Shown in pieces: positions 34,627 to 46,700 of a stretch of DNA of 64,000 nucleotides. The notes below the pieces were generated by a model. The model had not been told where the DNA came from. It did not search any database and saw only the letters and a list, made by a program, of their open reading frames with translations. The stretch comes from Eucalyptus grandis. Lineage: Eukaryota; Streptophyta; Magnoliopsida; Myrtales; Myrtaceae. Positions within the stretch are counted from its first letter, which is position 1; every line of letters starts with the position of its first letter. The translations under genes were made by a program, and so were the position numbers. Where the stretch lies: contig NC_052614.1 in assembly GCF_016545825.1 (NCBI RefSeq), forward strand, positions 59,093,864 to 59,157,863. The letters are read 5' to 3'.

Positions 34627-37600
34627 TGTCATGCCCCGAACCTCGAGCGCGCCAACATCCCACCATGGTCATGCAAATGTGACATTCCCAGGTAGTGTCG
34701 CCGACCCCATTCATTTTATTATTGCGCAAGCGGAACGTATTATAAAACCCCTGACAATGAAATACGGGATAGATAAGCAGGAAGCAAAACCACAACAAGA
34801 CCTATCATAATTCAACAGAATTACAAACAGAGGTCTACGGCCAAAAGTCTACAAAAGACCGGCTCTTAAGAGTGAACTGTTCTACGACCTACAAGACGGA
34901 CACGTTCTATAATCCTTATGACTTCACCTCTGCAACTCCTCAAGGCCAACCAAAGTTATCTGCCCGCTCCATCCACCGGGACCTGAAATTTTAATCCCAC
35001 AACCGGGATGAGACTTTGTCTCAGCAAGTTCAACCCCCTAAACCCCTATTAGAAAAAAAAATACGCCCCGGGTGGCCTAGCCACATCACACAGAAGACTT
35101 ACCTTGCATTAGCCTTCATCTGCAAGTTAGCACAATTTATATAATTCAACCACGTGCAATTATGATAACCAAACAACTGTGGCACAATCACATTATCAGA
35201 ACAATTCAACCATTTGGATCGTCTCAGCGATTAATCGACTCGGCCGATTACATGTCATTCTAGCAAATCAATCATTGCCTCCAATCATGACCCTACATGA
35301 AGGTTTAATAACCAGTGGCAATCACGGCCCCACTCGGCACGACCTTTAATTAGGTGGTCCATCATGGCCTCACTGGGCACGACCTCTAATAGGTGATCAA
35401 TCACGACCTCACTGGGCACGACCTCTCATAGGTGGTCTATCACGGCCTCACTGGGCACGACCTCTCATAGGTGGTCCATCACGGCCTCACTGGGCACGAC
35501 CTCTAATAGGTGGTCAATCACGGCCCTATTAGGCACGACCTTTAATAGGTGGTTAATCACGGCCTCATGGGGCACGAACTCTAATAGGTGGTTAATCACG
35601 ACTTCACTGGGCACGACCTCTAATAGGTGGTAATTCACGGCCAATCGCCCATCAATTTCCACACTTAGAATTTTATAAAGAATTCCTATTTATTACAATC
35701 AACACCCAATTTGCCACATCCATTCATCAAATTCAAATTCTAAATGCATAGCAGCGATCGGCACGAAATTCTGAGAATTTAGGGTCCAAAAATAATTTTC
35801 GGAATTTATTAAATAATTAAATTTATTCCGAAAATTAATTAAATAATAATATACATATTTTTCACAATCCACACTCCATTTATAATATCCAATCATCAAT
35901 TTCAAAATCCGAATACACAACAGCGATTGCACGAAATTCGAGCAATTGGGGTCAAAAATAATTTTTCGTTTTTTTTTATAATAATATTTTAATAATTTCG
36001 GATTATAATATAATATTATAATTTCCAGAATTTCGAAGCAATTAAATAATTCAAAATTAAAATCCTATTATGTCCCATCAAGGTTTATTATTAAATAAAC
36101 TCTCTTAGCCTTTAATTAAGCATACTTTAAATTAAACAGACATCTTAATCTAATTCACAATTAAATAAATTAAACTAACCACCTAAGCTTAATTAACTTA
36201 AGCTAAGTACACCTAAAGCATAATTAACCCTCTAAGCGAGGTTTAGTGAGCTAAACTCACCGGATTAGCGAGCCGAGCGAACCAAAACGACGAGGACGAC
36301 GCGAGGATTGACTTTCCTCAAGGCGGGCCGAGCATCTGGGCTCGGGAAGGCGGCCAAAATGGGCCAAGACTAAGTTGCCATACCCATTTTCTGCAACTGC
36401 TGCTCACGAGTGGAGGAGGGCTATTCGGCACTCAATCAAAGGGCACAAACAAATGAAGGGAAAGCCTGCTGTTTGTTTTTCTGAGGTTGGGTTTTGAGCG
36501 GCAATTCGGGCGGAGGAACGGCGGAGGAAAGAGGTGGCAGCTCGGACGGTGGCACACGGCGGCCAGGCAGGGTCTCACAGTGGCCGGAGGTGGCTGATCC
36601 GCGGCCTACAACAGCCCACGAAGGCGATGACAAGCTGGATCTCGGCGAGAGGCGGGTTGAGACGCACGGCAGCAGCGTGCGCGAGAACGACGAGCGGCGA
36701 CGGGCGATGCGAGGCGAGGACGGCATGCGGCGAGCGACGGCTCCCAAGAACGTTGGTCGCCGCCGCTCGGCGTCCGACCAGATTCGAGATCTCGAGCAAA
36801 AAACGGAGGGGGAGAAAGAAGGCGGAGCATCACACGCGGCGAGCGGAGCGGCGAACGACGGACGAACGGCGACGGCGTGTGGCGTGAGGCGGCGACAGCT
36901 CCGGCTGCAGCTGCAACGGCTGCTGGCTTCCGATTGCTGGGTTCAAAGCTGGAGAAGAAGATGGAGATGGAGGGGGCGGTCGAGAGAGAGAAAGAGGAGA
37001 CAGAAACCACTTCCTTTTCTTTCTTTTTTTCCTTTCTTTTTCTTTCATCTAACCAAGGTGGCCCACCATGACCTCATGCATGACATCACACTCCACTATC
37101 TCCCACAACCATATTCCAATGGGTCCATTTTATTTTTCCGCCGGGGTATGAAACTTTGTACATCAATTCCTTTAATTCCAACTGATTCTCTTCCAATTGA
37201 ATCAAATTGAAGTCCATAAAATTAATCTGATGTCACCACACTTCAATTCACATCTTCACTTGTCCATAGAACCAACTTAAGTCCCAAAAGTACGACCAAA
37301 AGCGGGCCTACTAATTTCTCGAGCCAAATTAGCCATTCTCTGATTATTTTGCTGAAAAACACGGCTTGCATGAAAAATCTTCCAAAGATTAGTCAATATT
37401 CCTAAAATGATTTGTGACACACCAAGACTTCCAATTTCTGAATTCGATCTCAATTCTACAGTTAATTTCACTTTGGCACGATATTAGCGCGGCCCAACCT
37501 ACCGGATAGCCTTTAGAAATTTTCATGCATTTGACCTGTGGTTGATCATCTCAAGCCACAATGTACATCTTTGAAACATTGGTGACTTTTGGTTGTCGGG

Positions 37601-37968
37601 ATAATCTCAAGGTTTCAAATACGAACACGGGGTACCCAATCGACGAAAAGTCGGTACAGTGCCGATCGACAAGAATTGTGCGACTGGTGGAATCACCCAC
37701 ACCTGATCACATGCCTCTGTCGAGTCGACCTATCTTTGATCTCTAATCGATTTTTAATTGTGCCGTAATGACCCTTGCAGATTAGCTCGGTCAAAAGGTC
37801 GCTTCCTGGTCAAATTCTCGAGTCGGATGCATTAGAAACTCTTAACGGCTTCACCCGATAGATTAGTTTTCACATGAGTGGCCAACTCAAGGAAAAGAAC
37901 TATATGCGTGCTAATGAAATGCTCGTCTCAAATTATTGAAAATAGAATTGGAAAATCGGGATGTCACA
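34627..37968. mobile_element. Solo LTR related to the chromovirus LTR (3342 bp)
   Basis: It starts TGTCATGCCCCGAACCTCGAG (family: TGTCACGCCCCGATCCTCGGA at 6325) and ends AATCGGGATGTCACA. It has the same internal plan as 6325-9898: early TATTATAAA-type region, minisatellite, AT-rich then GC-rich stretch, and a closing section with GTCGATCATCT/AGCCAC and CGTGATGGCC-like landmarks. No internal domain, PBS or PPT is present. The flanks GCACA and AGACA are not a clean duplication. The orientation inferred from similarity is minus. Confidence 0.82.
35310..35645. repeat. 39 bp minisatellite inside the solo LTR
   Basis: About nine units of the pattern GGTGGTCAATCACGGCCTCAC with TGGGCACGACCTCTAATA. 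The GGTGG...ATCACGGCC...CAC frame is shared with the minisatellite at 7038. Confidence 0.93.
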
Positions 37969-38382
37969 AGACATCTTCTTTTGTATCAACCTGATATCCA
38001 TCAGATTTCCTTCATTTTGCTCCTCCAAAACACAATCATCCTTGTTCTAAGAGTTCCATAATATCCTGAATGTTGTCCTCCGCTTGCAAAATATTCTTCA
38101 CCCTCTGGTGATGCTGTATCATCTGTGCATAAGATATATCAATGTGATTGTCACGAGATTTGCCAAAAATAACTGAACTGTCCTGCCACATCAGTACGCT
38201 TTGAAGTTCCACCAAAGCCCTCTCTCGCCACATCAATACGCTCTAAAGTTCCACCAAAGCCCTCTGCCCTGGTTCTCGATTCGAGCAAAATTGCACTACG
38301 GCAAAGCAGATGAATGTGCCCGACAAAACTTGACTTCGATTAACTCCAACTTCATTGTTGCAGAAAAATAAATCCTTAAAAT
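37969..38382 (-). other. Unassigned stretch with a 42 bp internal duplication
   Basis: GCCACATCAGTACGCTTTGA at 38193 recurs as GCCACATCAATACGCTCTAA at 38229. A minus-strand reading stays open for 66 codons (38236-38036) with no motif I can name. It could be the upstream part of the Kelch source gene split by the solo LTR; I cannot confirm that. Confidence 0.3.
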
Positions 38383-38868
38383 TGTTGGAAAAATGTGGCT
38401 TCGAATTGGATTGAACAATGAAGTCGGATCGAGTAATCAAGTCGGACTTTGAGACGTGATATCACTTTCTTTAAGAATTTATTTGCCCCACAAAGTTGCT
38501 AATGGTCACCGGCAAATTTCCTCCAGGATACAAATAGCAATTCTAGTATTTCTCCATGATTTCTCATGGGAAACAATTAGAAACAATGGCTGTAGTTTCT
38601 TTCCAAAGAAAACGAAAAAATGAAAGAAGATATTGTTTGATCTCAAAACAAATGTACTTATATATGTCTTTCGAATAGAGGCAATCATTCAAAATGTTAC
38701 AAAAGAACAAAGACAACATTTCGTAAACAAGTACGTCTCAAAGGTTACACTAAAAAGATATAAAAAATTGATCGTCAGTTGTACCAAATCTCGTCCACGT
38801 GTGCACTCACATATTTTCGATGTGGGACAAGGCACCTCTTCATTTGTTTTATAAACAAATTACCAACA
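38383..38868 (-). repeat. Second Copia LTR (486 bp)
   Basis: It runs from TGTTGGAAAA to TTACCAACA and is nearly identical in sequence order to 30485-30994, apart from a 24 bp deletion after the CTCCAGGATACAA region. Neither a purine tract nor a primer-binding site abuts it, and no 5 bp flank duplication is visible. Confidence 0.9.
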
Positions 38869-38879
38869 CATAACCTACT

Positions 38880-39420
38880 CATGGACTTCGCAATTTTTTT
38901 TCTCCTATTTATAGTAAATTACCTCATTGATCCTAATTTCCTTTTGTACATCTTAATGTTTTTCCAATTATGGTAATTTTTTTTATATAGTTCTAGACTC
39001 ATCGTAATTATCCCCAAGTGATGGTAATTTTCCTCATTTTCTCGTCAAATTTGTGTTCCTATAATTCTTAACTTTCCCCTAAACATAGTCAACTTCCTTC
39101 ACGGTAAGTTTTCCTCCACGGTAAGTTTTCCTCCCCTATTCGGTAGCAAATTACTTCGTTCATCGTAACTTTCCTTTAACTTTCGTTGTTGTCCTCATTA
39201 TTAGTAATTTACTATTTAAATATCCTTTCGTAACTTTTCCCTAAAGGACATAATCTCCAGTTCGTCTTCGTGATATAGGTCCTATAGCTTGTAATATTCT
39301 ATAGAAAATAGTAATCCACCTCCGTTAACAGTAAATTTTCTATTTGTTTGTGATCTACCCAATCAATTATAACTTTCATCTGGCATTCATAAGTATCCTT
39401 TTACAATTGAGATGAGTTCC
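38880..39420. repeat. Cryptic repeats of a GTAA(T/G)TTTTCCTC motif
   Basis: Variants of GGTAATTTTCCTCA, GGTAAGTTTTCCTC and GTAACTTTCC recur about every 20-45 bp through this AT-rich stretch. No regular period is evident. Confidence 0.5.
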
Positions 39421-40420
39421 TTCTTTTGCAAGAATTTGGAGGCCTTTCTCCTCATATGATCGAGCTCCTGTGCCATAGATCAGGCGTTACTGCTTCCCCC
39501 ACGTCATAAATATGGTCCTTGCAGACCTTAGCTCTTGTGCGGTAAAGAGCACAACTCTTCCTCCTCATTGCTATATTGGGCAAGCACTCGACAAGCTTTT
39601 TAGTCCCATTCAAAAACCGACCATCAAATTCGTCATTGTCTAATTTTCTGGTACAATTCGAGTTCAACCGAAGGTCCACAGTATGCCCTCCCATGCTCGA
39701 GCATTAGTTTCTAGCACAAGCTAATTTGAACACAAACATCACCAATCCGCACAATTTTCGCAACATCATATTGATCCATCTTCGCAGAGAAATCAACACA
39801 AATATTATCTCAGGTAGACAAACCAAACAAGTCTTCTTGGGAACTTACCTCGGTTGTGTCATTCTCCTCATGCTTGGCATTTACTTTTACTTTCTTCTTT
39901 TTGAGGATCGATACTCTTTCTTCATGTGGCCAGGCTTACCATAGTTTCCACAATTATGCCTTTTCTTGACTTGGTTCTATCACAGTTGTAGAAGTCTCGA
40001 GATCTAATCCTTTCTCTAAGTTTTGAGAGAAGTTGTGATTGAATGGAGTCCCACGCCTTTCTTCCGAGTCTCATATTCGAGCAAGCCAGATTTCGGAGCA
40101 TCCAACTTTTCTTTTCATCTAGATGCTGATGGGATGAGAGTTGTCACCACCATCCGATAACTATCCGGAAGCAAACCAAGGAAGAACAATGCTTGTCGAT
40201 CTGTGTAATCAGGCTTAGCCTCGTCACTTTCTACGGGACCATGCATTTCCTTGCGATAAAAGCAAATCAAGCATCTTGCCTTTCCATGTTCTGTAGTGGG
40301 CATTATTTAGGATGACCATTAAACTGGTATTCATGTCAATACTTCCCCAAAGGCTTTTCAAAAACACCAAGTGTTCACCGAACCTTGTCACTCTCTCCAT
40401 AATGCAAAACTACGGAGCAC
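39420..40420 (-). pseudogene. Copia gag and pre-integrase fragment
   Basis: Minus-strand pieces, in element order: LNNAHYRTWKGKMLDLL and HGPVESDEAKP (gag core, 40310-40190), a knuckle-like HNCGNYGKPGHMKKE (about 39960-39900; the first cysteine is changed to histidine or shifted), then TVDLRLNSNCTRKLD and CALYRTRAKVCKD...PDLWHRSS (pre-integrase region, 39690-39460). Frames change between pieces. The integrase core is absent; the LTR at 38383 lies on the 3' side. Confidence 0.82.
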
Positions 40421-42069
40421 TATGATTTATCCAATTCTCCACCATAGGTGATATTTCGTTTTGTGCCATAACCTAAAAGTACTCTCCTGTTGTTTTAACG
40501 ATATATCCCCCGTACTAATTTCATTGCGAATTCGCAACTGTAAGTCCATTGTACAATTGGCTGGCAAATGCTAACATAGCTAATGTCGGTCTTGCAAGGG
40601 TAGCCATCCGTCGCTGGTAAACAAATAAAATTTTGCTGAGCTCTGGATCTCTGCTGACACATGAGATAGACAATTCTCCATTCTTTCTAAGTAAATAGAC
40701 CATTAGAAAATGACCAATTCAGCAAAGGATCGCGACATGACCAAAAAAAGAGAGTATAAAGGATCGCGTCACTAGCAGGTGGCGGTGCTTACCGCTTAGG
40801 GATACGACGGTTTTTTTTTTCCTCCCTCAAGAAATGGAGTGAGGTTATTAGTATTGTTTATGCATATTTTATCAAATCAAGCAAATATAAATTGAGATGT
40901 CATCAGGTTTACGTCCAGGCGATAAGAAAAGTGAGATCATCGCAATATTTAGTTTTATTTTCTTCATATATCCTCATTTACAAATGAATTTAGTTAATAA
41001 TCTTTTTCCTAATTATTGATGGGAGAGGACATGTGTCAGTTAGATGGAAAACTTGGGCGGGATTTGCTAGTTTTGGGTAATATAAAGGAAAAATCCGTTT
41101 TAAAAGCTAATGTCATGTGAAATGGCCGAAGTGGGAAATAAATGCAAACAATCAAGCGAGAAATAAAAGCAGAAAATAAAATTTACATAAATGTTTTATG
41201 TAGTTCGGCCGACCGTGTCTTAATCCAAGAAGAGAAATCGACGAGTTGTTTTTTCATAATCAACAAGAGGAAATTACAATCGCTCAGAGCAAACAATTCT
41301 CAAGTGTAAAAAAGACTCCAATTACACTCAAAAGATCTCACAAACTTAAACTATCTCCTTTGAAACACAATCCAATGTCTATTGTCCCTAACTTGCACTT
41401 TCTATAAGTTTTAGAACTCAATTAAACTTCCGTGATAAGTTTTAAAATTTTCAGCGAACACATCCCATCAAACATTTACGATTGTTTAAGCTGCTAAATA
41501 TTTCTTCACTTTGAACATTATAAGATCTTATAAATGTCTATATAAAGGAAAAATTTGATAGCTAAGTTAACTAGAACCTACTCTATAAGAATCTTCCATT
41601 GACAAGGTAATTCGGTAATTTTGAGGAAACGGCAGTTAGGCAAGTATAGAAAAGGGCAATCATACATTTGTGGGAGATAAAAGTCTCAATAGCCTATTTG
41701 CATAAAATATTGCAAAAATATAGCCGGCTTTCTCACTTAAAAATTGATTTCATTCTAGTTTTCAGGCAATGAGAATTTATTTCTTTTGTAGATTCATGAA
41801 ATTCTCGGCACCTTAAATTCAGTTATACAGAGACTTTACCCTCTACATTCAATGTAATATGTAAATCTATTTATTAATTCCAACCCACTAATAACAAAGG
41901 GCTAATTAAGCACGACCTGTTCGAAAGAAAATGGCATACTAAAACCTCATCCGCGTCCGAGAGAATCCCGAACACTCGTCCAATCACGGACATGGATCAG
42001 CTGACACGTGTCCGATGAAAGCTTCGAGAGAGGGAACTTGCTGGGGGCGGTGAAAAATATGCGAGCTCC
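40421..42069. other. Intergenic DNA, no gene recognised
   Basis: 41180-41350 contains a TGTAGTTCGGCCGACCGTG stretch of the sort common in plant repeats, but I could not find ends. Nothing coding is recognised. Confidence 0.35.
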
Positions 42070-43220
42070 GTATTTGGGCTTTAATGAATTTTGTAGGCCT
42101 TATGTTTTAACCTTTCTCTAGTGGCCCCAGTATCTTAATAGAAGCGGAAGGGTTTCGAACGTCGTCTTCTTCTCTAACCTGCCAATACTCGTACTCTCGC
42201 GAGTTTCCAATTTCGTGTTTCCTTTTGATTTTCTATTCATTTGTACGAGTATGTAGGAGCATAAATTCTTGACTCGTCTCTCATTTTTCGTGGTGCATTT
42301 TTAAAATGTGATTCAACTCGGCTTATTTTGACCATTGTTAAATTTATAGGACATAATGTACGTATTGACAGTAGGCATGGTGTTCTAGAGTGAGCAAGAT
42401 GCCCGAAACAAGTAGGGTGTGTTGGAATTTGTTCATATGGTGCTTACCCTTTTATAGAGAATGTTATGCACAGGACTCTCTAAATGTTTTAGTTAATGAA
42501 CCTTAATTTTTAGCGCAAGTTGGATTGTTAACGGAAGAGATTACACTTTAACGTAATATGCTAAAATAAGAAATTAAATTTGATTCAATGTGATCAAGAA
42601 ATGAAATTCAAGAACAGGTGATGGTCCACTATTTTTCAAGACACCAGTAAATGGAAGAGATTATGCATTCACGTCAAATGCTGAAATAAGAAAGTAAATT
42701 TGATTGAATGTGATCGAGAAATGAAATTCAAGAGCAGGTGTGGTCCACTATTGTTTTTCTTTTTTCTTTTTTTGATCGAATGGTCCACTATTGTTGAAAT
42801 CACCCGTGAATGTCCTTTCGCTAAAAGAAATATAGGAATAGAAGGATTAAAGAAATAGAACGAAAAGTTAGTAAAAGAATTAATGGACAAAATTTTCGGT
42901 CCAGGCCCACCGCAGAAGAGGTCGCCATTTGTATTTCAAAATGAAGGAGCACACGTCCTAAACAAGACATTAAAAGACGGGATTCTATAGATATTAAACA
43001 AGTAAAGAGTATTACCGGGCGCGGGGTAAAAAAAAGATATTATACTAATTTGGAATGCAAAGCATATATGCATCAATACCTTAAAATGAGCAACACATCC
43101 TAGCAATCCTCTCCCAAGAAAAAGTCACCACTTGTATTTCGAAATCAAGGGGCGCACATAGAAAATCTGGAGACAAGTGTGAATGTCCCCTTCCCAGTAG
43201 ACAGCAGATTGGCCCGCGGA
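42070..43220. repeat. Local duplication, block 1 (pairs with 44360-45160)
   Basis: GGCCTTATGTTTTAACCTTTCTCTAGTGGCC (42094), the TGAGCAAGATGCC area (42392), the AAATTTGATTCAATGTGATC area (42579) and GACAGCAGATTGGCCC (43200) all recur in order in block 2. Inside block 1, a 120 bp piece is itself doubled (42545 and 42666). It is old, with many indels. Confidence 0.8.
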
Positions 43221-43349
43221 ACGAAAGGAGTTTGTTTCTATATGCTCGCTTCAGCCACGTCGTGCCTTTGCACTATTTGGGATGGCGATTTACCTATTGG
43301 GCCAAAGAGTGTTTTTGCCCGGCCAACTCGAATTGAAATTGTCTATCAA

Positions 43350-44058
43350 ATGGACCTGGCCCTGACAGTTCAAAATTCATGTGCAGGCCCGACCTCGGAG
43401 AGCATGGACATATCTTTTGGGCCTGCCGATCCGCCAAGCCAATTCTCTTGATCCAGTATTCCATAATAAGTGCCGATGGCTCTCTTTACCTTTTAGCCCC
43501 AAACGAAGCATGCCAGTAGACGAAATAGCATCGATTCATCTACTCCAAGACCATATGAAATCGATTGTCATGCTCATAAGCACACACAGTCAATGTCGGA
43601 TCCGGAAACTGAGCCGCAAACCGCGTAGGAATCGGCATAGACATAACTTTTAAACACACTCGGTATTGTTAATGATAATGCAGCCCCACATTAAACTAAA
43701 AGACGAGTTCCATGCATCATAGAAGCTTATACATCCCATACCAAGAGACAAGCAGTGTACAAATCAGTATATACATTACTTTTGAAAGTATGTGTTTTCT
43801 CCGTTGAAAGCACGCCGGTACGCATGATGTACAACAATCAAAACTACATTCATTTGTGCCCGCGTATGAATAAATCAGGTCCTACTGTTTTTTTGGGCTG
43901 ATGACTTGGTCAACAATTTTTTTTTAAAAGATAATTGAAATGTCAAAAAAGATGGTTTCTTGATGTTTGAGTTCACAAGGGGTTGACTTTCGCAGCCGTC
44001 AGCCAAATGCTAAAAGCAAAACGGAATTGTGAAAGCTCGGATTCGTTTCGGAGTGAAA
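43350..44058. repeat. Duplicated upstream region of the ankyrin relic
   Basis: TCAAAATTCATGTGCAGGCCCGA (43366) to GACGAAATAGC (43528), and GGTCAACAATTT to GAGTGAAAATGGAGAGG (43910-44065), match 28886-29035 and 28545-28725. The pieces occur in a different order relative to the ATG in the two places. Confidence 0.75.
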
Positions 44059-44372
44059 ATGGAGAGGAGGCTTTATGGAGCGGCAGCCGAAGGAAATGCG
44101 ACTTCTTTGCTCGATTTGCTCAAAGACGGTCCACTAATTCTTGATAGCATTCATGGTGTGGTTTTATAGTGAGACTCCGTTACATACAACAGCATTGTTT
44201 GGACACGTGAAATCCGTGGACGAGATTCTGGAACGAGAATCCAAGGTTGTAGGAGAGTCAAATTCTTAGAAATTATCAATTCTACATCTCGCGACAGCTA
44301 AAGTTTATCTCGGAGTAGTAAAGAGATTGTCAAGCGTTCATGTCGACATGTGTTACGCTCATGCTTTAATGA
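44059..44372 (+). pseudogene. Ankyrin-repeat gene relic 3 (ACD6/ITN1-like)
   Basis: ATG at 44059 opens MERRLYGAAAEGNATSLLDL and reads on to GVVL, then TAG. One frame over, two ankyrin-type helices follow: ETPLHTTALFGHVKSVDEIL and ILHLATAKVYLGVVKRL, separated by a TAG at 44266. The TPLH and ILHLA signatures with GHVKSV/GVVKRL spacing are typical of plant ankyrin membrane proteins linked to defence. The rest (further repeats, transmembrane region) is missing. Confidence 0.82.
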
Positions 44373-45160
44373 AATTTTTAGGCACTATGTTTTAACCTTT
44401 CTCTAGTGGCCCAAAATCTTGCTAACCAAGGAAGTAAGTCAATGAACAGAAATAGATGTCCATCCATTTGTATGAGTATGAAGTTCTTGATTCGTCTCTC
44501 TCATTTTTCATTGATATATACTGGAAATGTGATTCAATTGGGCTGATTAGATCCTTTTAAATTTCTAGGTCATGTGAAATGCGGTTGCCGTGGTTTTTAA
44601 GAGTGAGCAAGATGCCTATGACTTTTATAATAAGTATATTGATGAAGTAGGATTCGATGAGATTTACTCATGTAGTGCTTGCCCTTTTACTAAGTTTCCA
44701 GTGCACTTATAGTTTTGGTAATAATATTGTTTAATATAACTTCTTTTTCGTTAGTCTTTTATATTGGGTTTGGTGTTCCATTTAATAAACCTTACTTTTA
44801 TTGCATGTTGGATCGTAAATCGAAGTAATTATGTTCTTAACATTCATATGCTGAAACAAGAAACTCAATTTGATTGGAGGTGACCAGGAAATGAAATTCG
44901 AGAACAGGTGAGGGTCCTTTGTTTTTAAAGTCACTAGTACATGCGTTTTCATTGAAAATGAAAATAAAGTAATGGAAGAAATAATGAAATTAGAACGAAC
45001 AGTTAGTAAAAGAATTAATGCACAAATTTGTCCACAACGTTAGGCTCACCACTTTATTTCAGAATGAAAACACGCCATGGAAAACTCTGAAGACACGTGT
45101 CAGCTTCCCTTTCTTGAAGACAGGTAGATTGGCCCATGGAAGGAGGCAACTGATCCGGGT
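44360..45160. repeat. Local duplication, block 2
   Basis: It is colinear with 42070-43220, beginning GGCACTATGTTTTAACCTTTCTCTAGTGGCC at 44382 and ending GACAGGTAGATTGGCCCATGG. It directly follows the ankyrin relic. Confidence 0.8.
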
Positions 45161-45409
45161 CCTTGATGACCACTTGTTATTTTCGAGTCTGCTTGAGAAA
45201 AAAAAAGAATGTAAGAAATATCTAGGAAAATAGAAGTTTACCTTGACAAATTGGTCTCGAGACTCCCCTGAAAAGCAGAGTATGTGACTTTGCATTGCCT
45301 GTGGCATGGGCACCCTTAAACAATGAAGGTTAGTTGGACGCTGAAGAACGTAGCTTAGACCTTCTGCTTGCTTCAGTGCTTGTTCGAGTTTGCGTTATTA
45401 TTCTTATCA

Positions 45410-45690
45410 TGAACTTGATGGCTGAGGCTCCGAATCTTGGCTGAGCTTGAACTTTTGTCCGTCCCTGATCTTGAACTTGCGCCCATTTTAGTTGTTCCCC
45501 TTTCCTAAAGTCGAACCTCTGCCCACCTTCCCGAACTCAAAGTTCTGCTGCTTCGTGAACTCGAAGTAATGCCCCTTCCTGAATTTGATGGCTCGCCTTT
45601 CCTGAAGTTAAAGCTGCATCCCTAAACCGACCTTGAAGCTTTGCTGTTTCTTGAACTTGAAGTTGTACCCCCTGCTCTGCCTCTTCCTGC
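45410..45690. repeat. Decayed minisatellite, CTTGAACTT / CTGCCC theme
   Basis: Variants of CTTGAACTTGAAG...TGCCC(C)TTCCTGAA recur about ten times with units of roughly 24-30 bp. A minus-strand frame through it stays open (glutamate/glutamine-rich), which the repeat itself explains. Confidence 0.6.
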
Positions 45691-46189
45691 AGGATCCCTT
45701 CTAGGATTTCAAGCACATCAGGTCTCGCTTCCTCTGCTTGTTCTTGCAAGTAATCGTCAGAGTTCTGTCCTGCTTCACCTGGACCACGTTGCAATTCCAC
45801 ATAAAGCTTTTAGGACTGCACAATTAAGAAGATGCAAACCTTTAGTACTTGCAGAAGAAAGGTCATTTTGATCCTCAACTTCACTTGTAGCTTTGCAGGA
45901 TCTCTCATCATGTTCCACTCCTTAGCACCTTTGGCAACTCGACTAGACGACAACATTTTGGTTGGCAAATTCCCCAATTTCATCCCTGTCGTTCTTCCTA
46001 TCTTCCATACTCGTCATTTTCCTTCCATGGACAAGCGCCCAATCCCCAATGGTTAAGATGGCATGAGGTGGACGTACACTAAACCAAAATTGACAACCAA
46101 GTACACGGATTGTTGTTCTTTCATATTAAATCGGTTGTCAATTTCTATTAAGTAGTAAAATCAATGGTTGTGGAATTTAATTTTGCACA

Positions 46190-46252
46190 AACTCTCTCTC
46201 TCTGTCTCTCTCTCTCTGTCTCTCTGTCTGTCTCTCTCTCTCTCTCTCTCTG
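46190..46252. repeat. CT/GTCT microsatellite
   Basis: A CTCTCTGTCTCTC-type run, imperfect. Confidence 0.95.
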
Positions 46253-46431
46253 TGCTGAGGGTATGCCAGCACTCGAGAGCTTCGAATTTCGACTGGCCAA
46301 AAAAGCTCGAGAGAGGGGAAACGCACAGATGGAGGAAGAAGATAGAGGAAGAGCAGTTGATCAGAAATTATGCAGTGGAGACGGGAAGAGATAGGAGTCG
46401 CGAATGCTATAGAAAACCATCCATACATTAT

Positions 46432-46700
46432 GAGCAATTTGTCGTGTTTTTATCATTGTCAACCACATTATTAGTTACGCCAGGAGGATTTGCCAGAATC
46501 AAGGAATGCTGATAAATCAGGCACGATATCCTCTGGGATCAACGCAGCGCAGAGCACTAACCTAGGCTATTACTAAGCTCAATTTACCTTCAATTCCACA
46601 CACAAAAGAAAAAGGGTTTCAAATGGATAAAATGTTGGGCAGAAATTTTCTGTACCTTTGCCATAGAAAACTAGGCCAGTCAGAATAGAGAAAAAATAAG
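46432..46700. repeat. Dispersed duplication, copy 2 (pairs with 25494-25815)
   Basis: It is colinear with copy 1 in the same orientation. Copy 1 has about 50 bp extra after CTGTACCTTTGC. The flank 46394-46416 is present inverted in copy 1. Confidence 0.85.

Noticed and set aside
36494..37210. 238-codon plus-strand frame in the solo LTR
   Set aside because: Overlaps open frames on both strands in the GC-rich part of the LTR, matching the equivalent region at 8200-8940; no domain.
34627..37968. A complete second chromovirus
   Set aside because: No gag-pol domain, primer-binding site or polypurine tract lies between its ends; length and plan equal one LTR.
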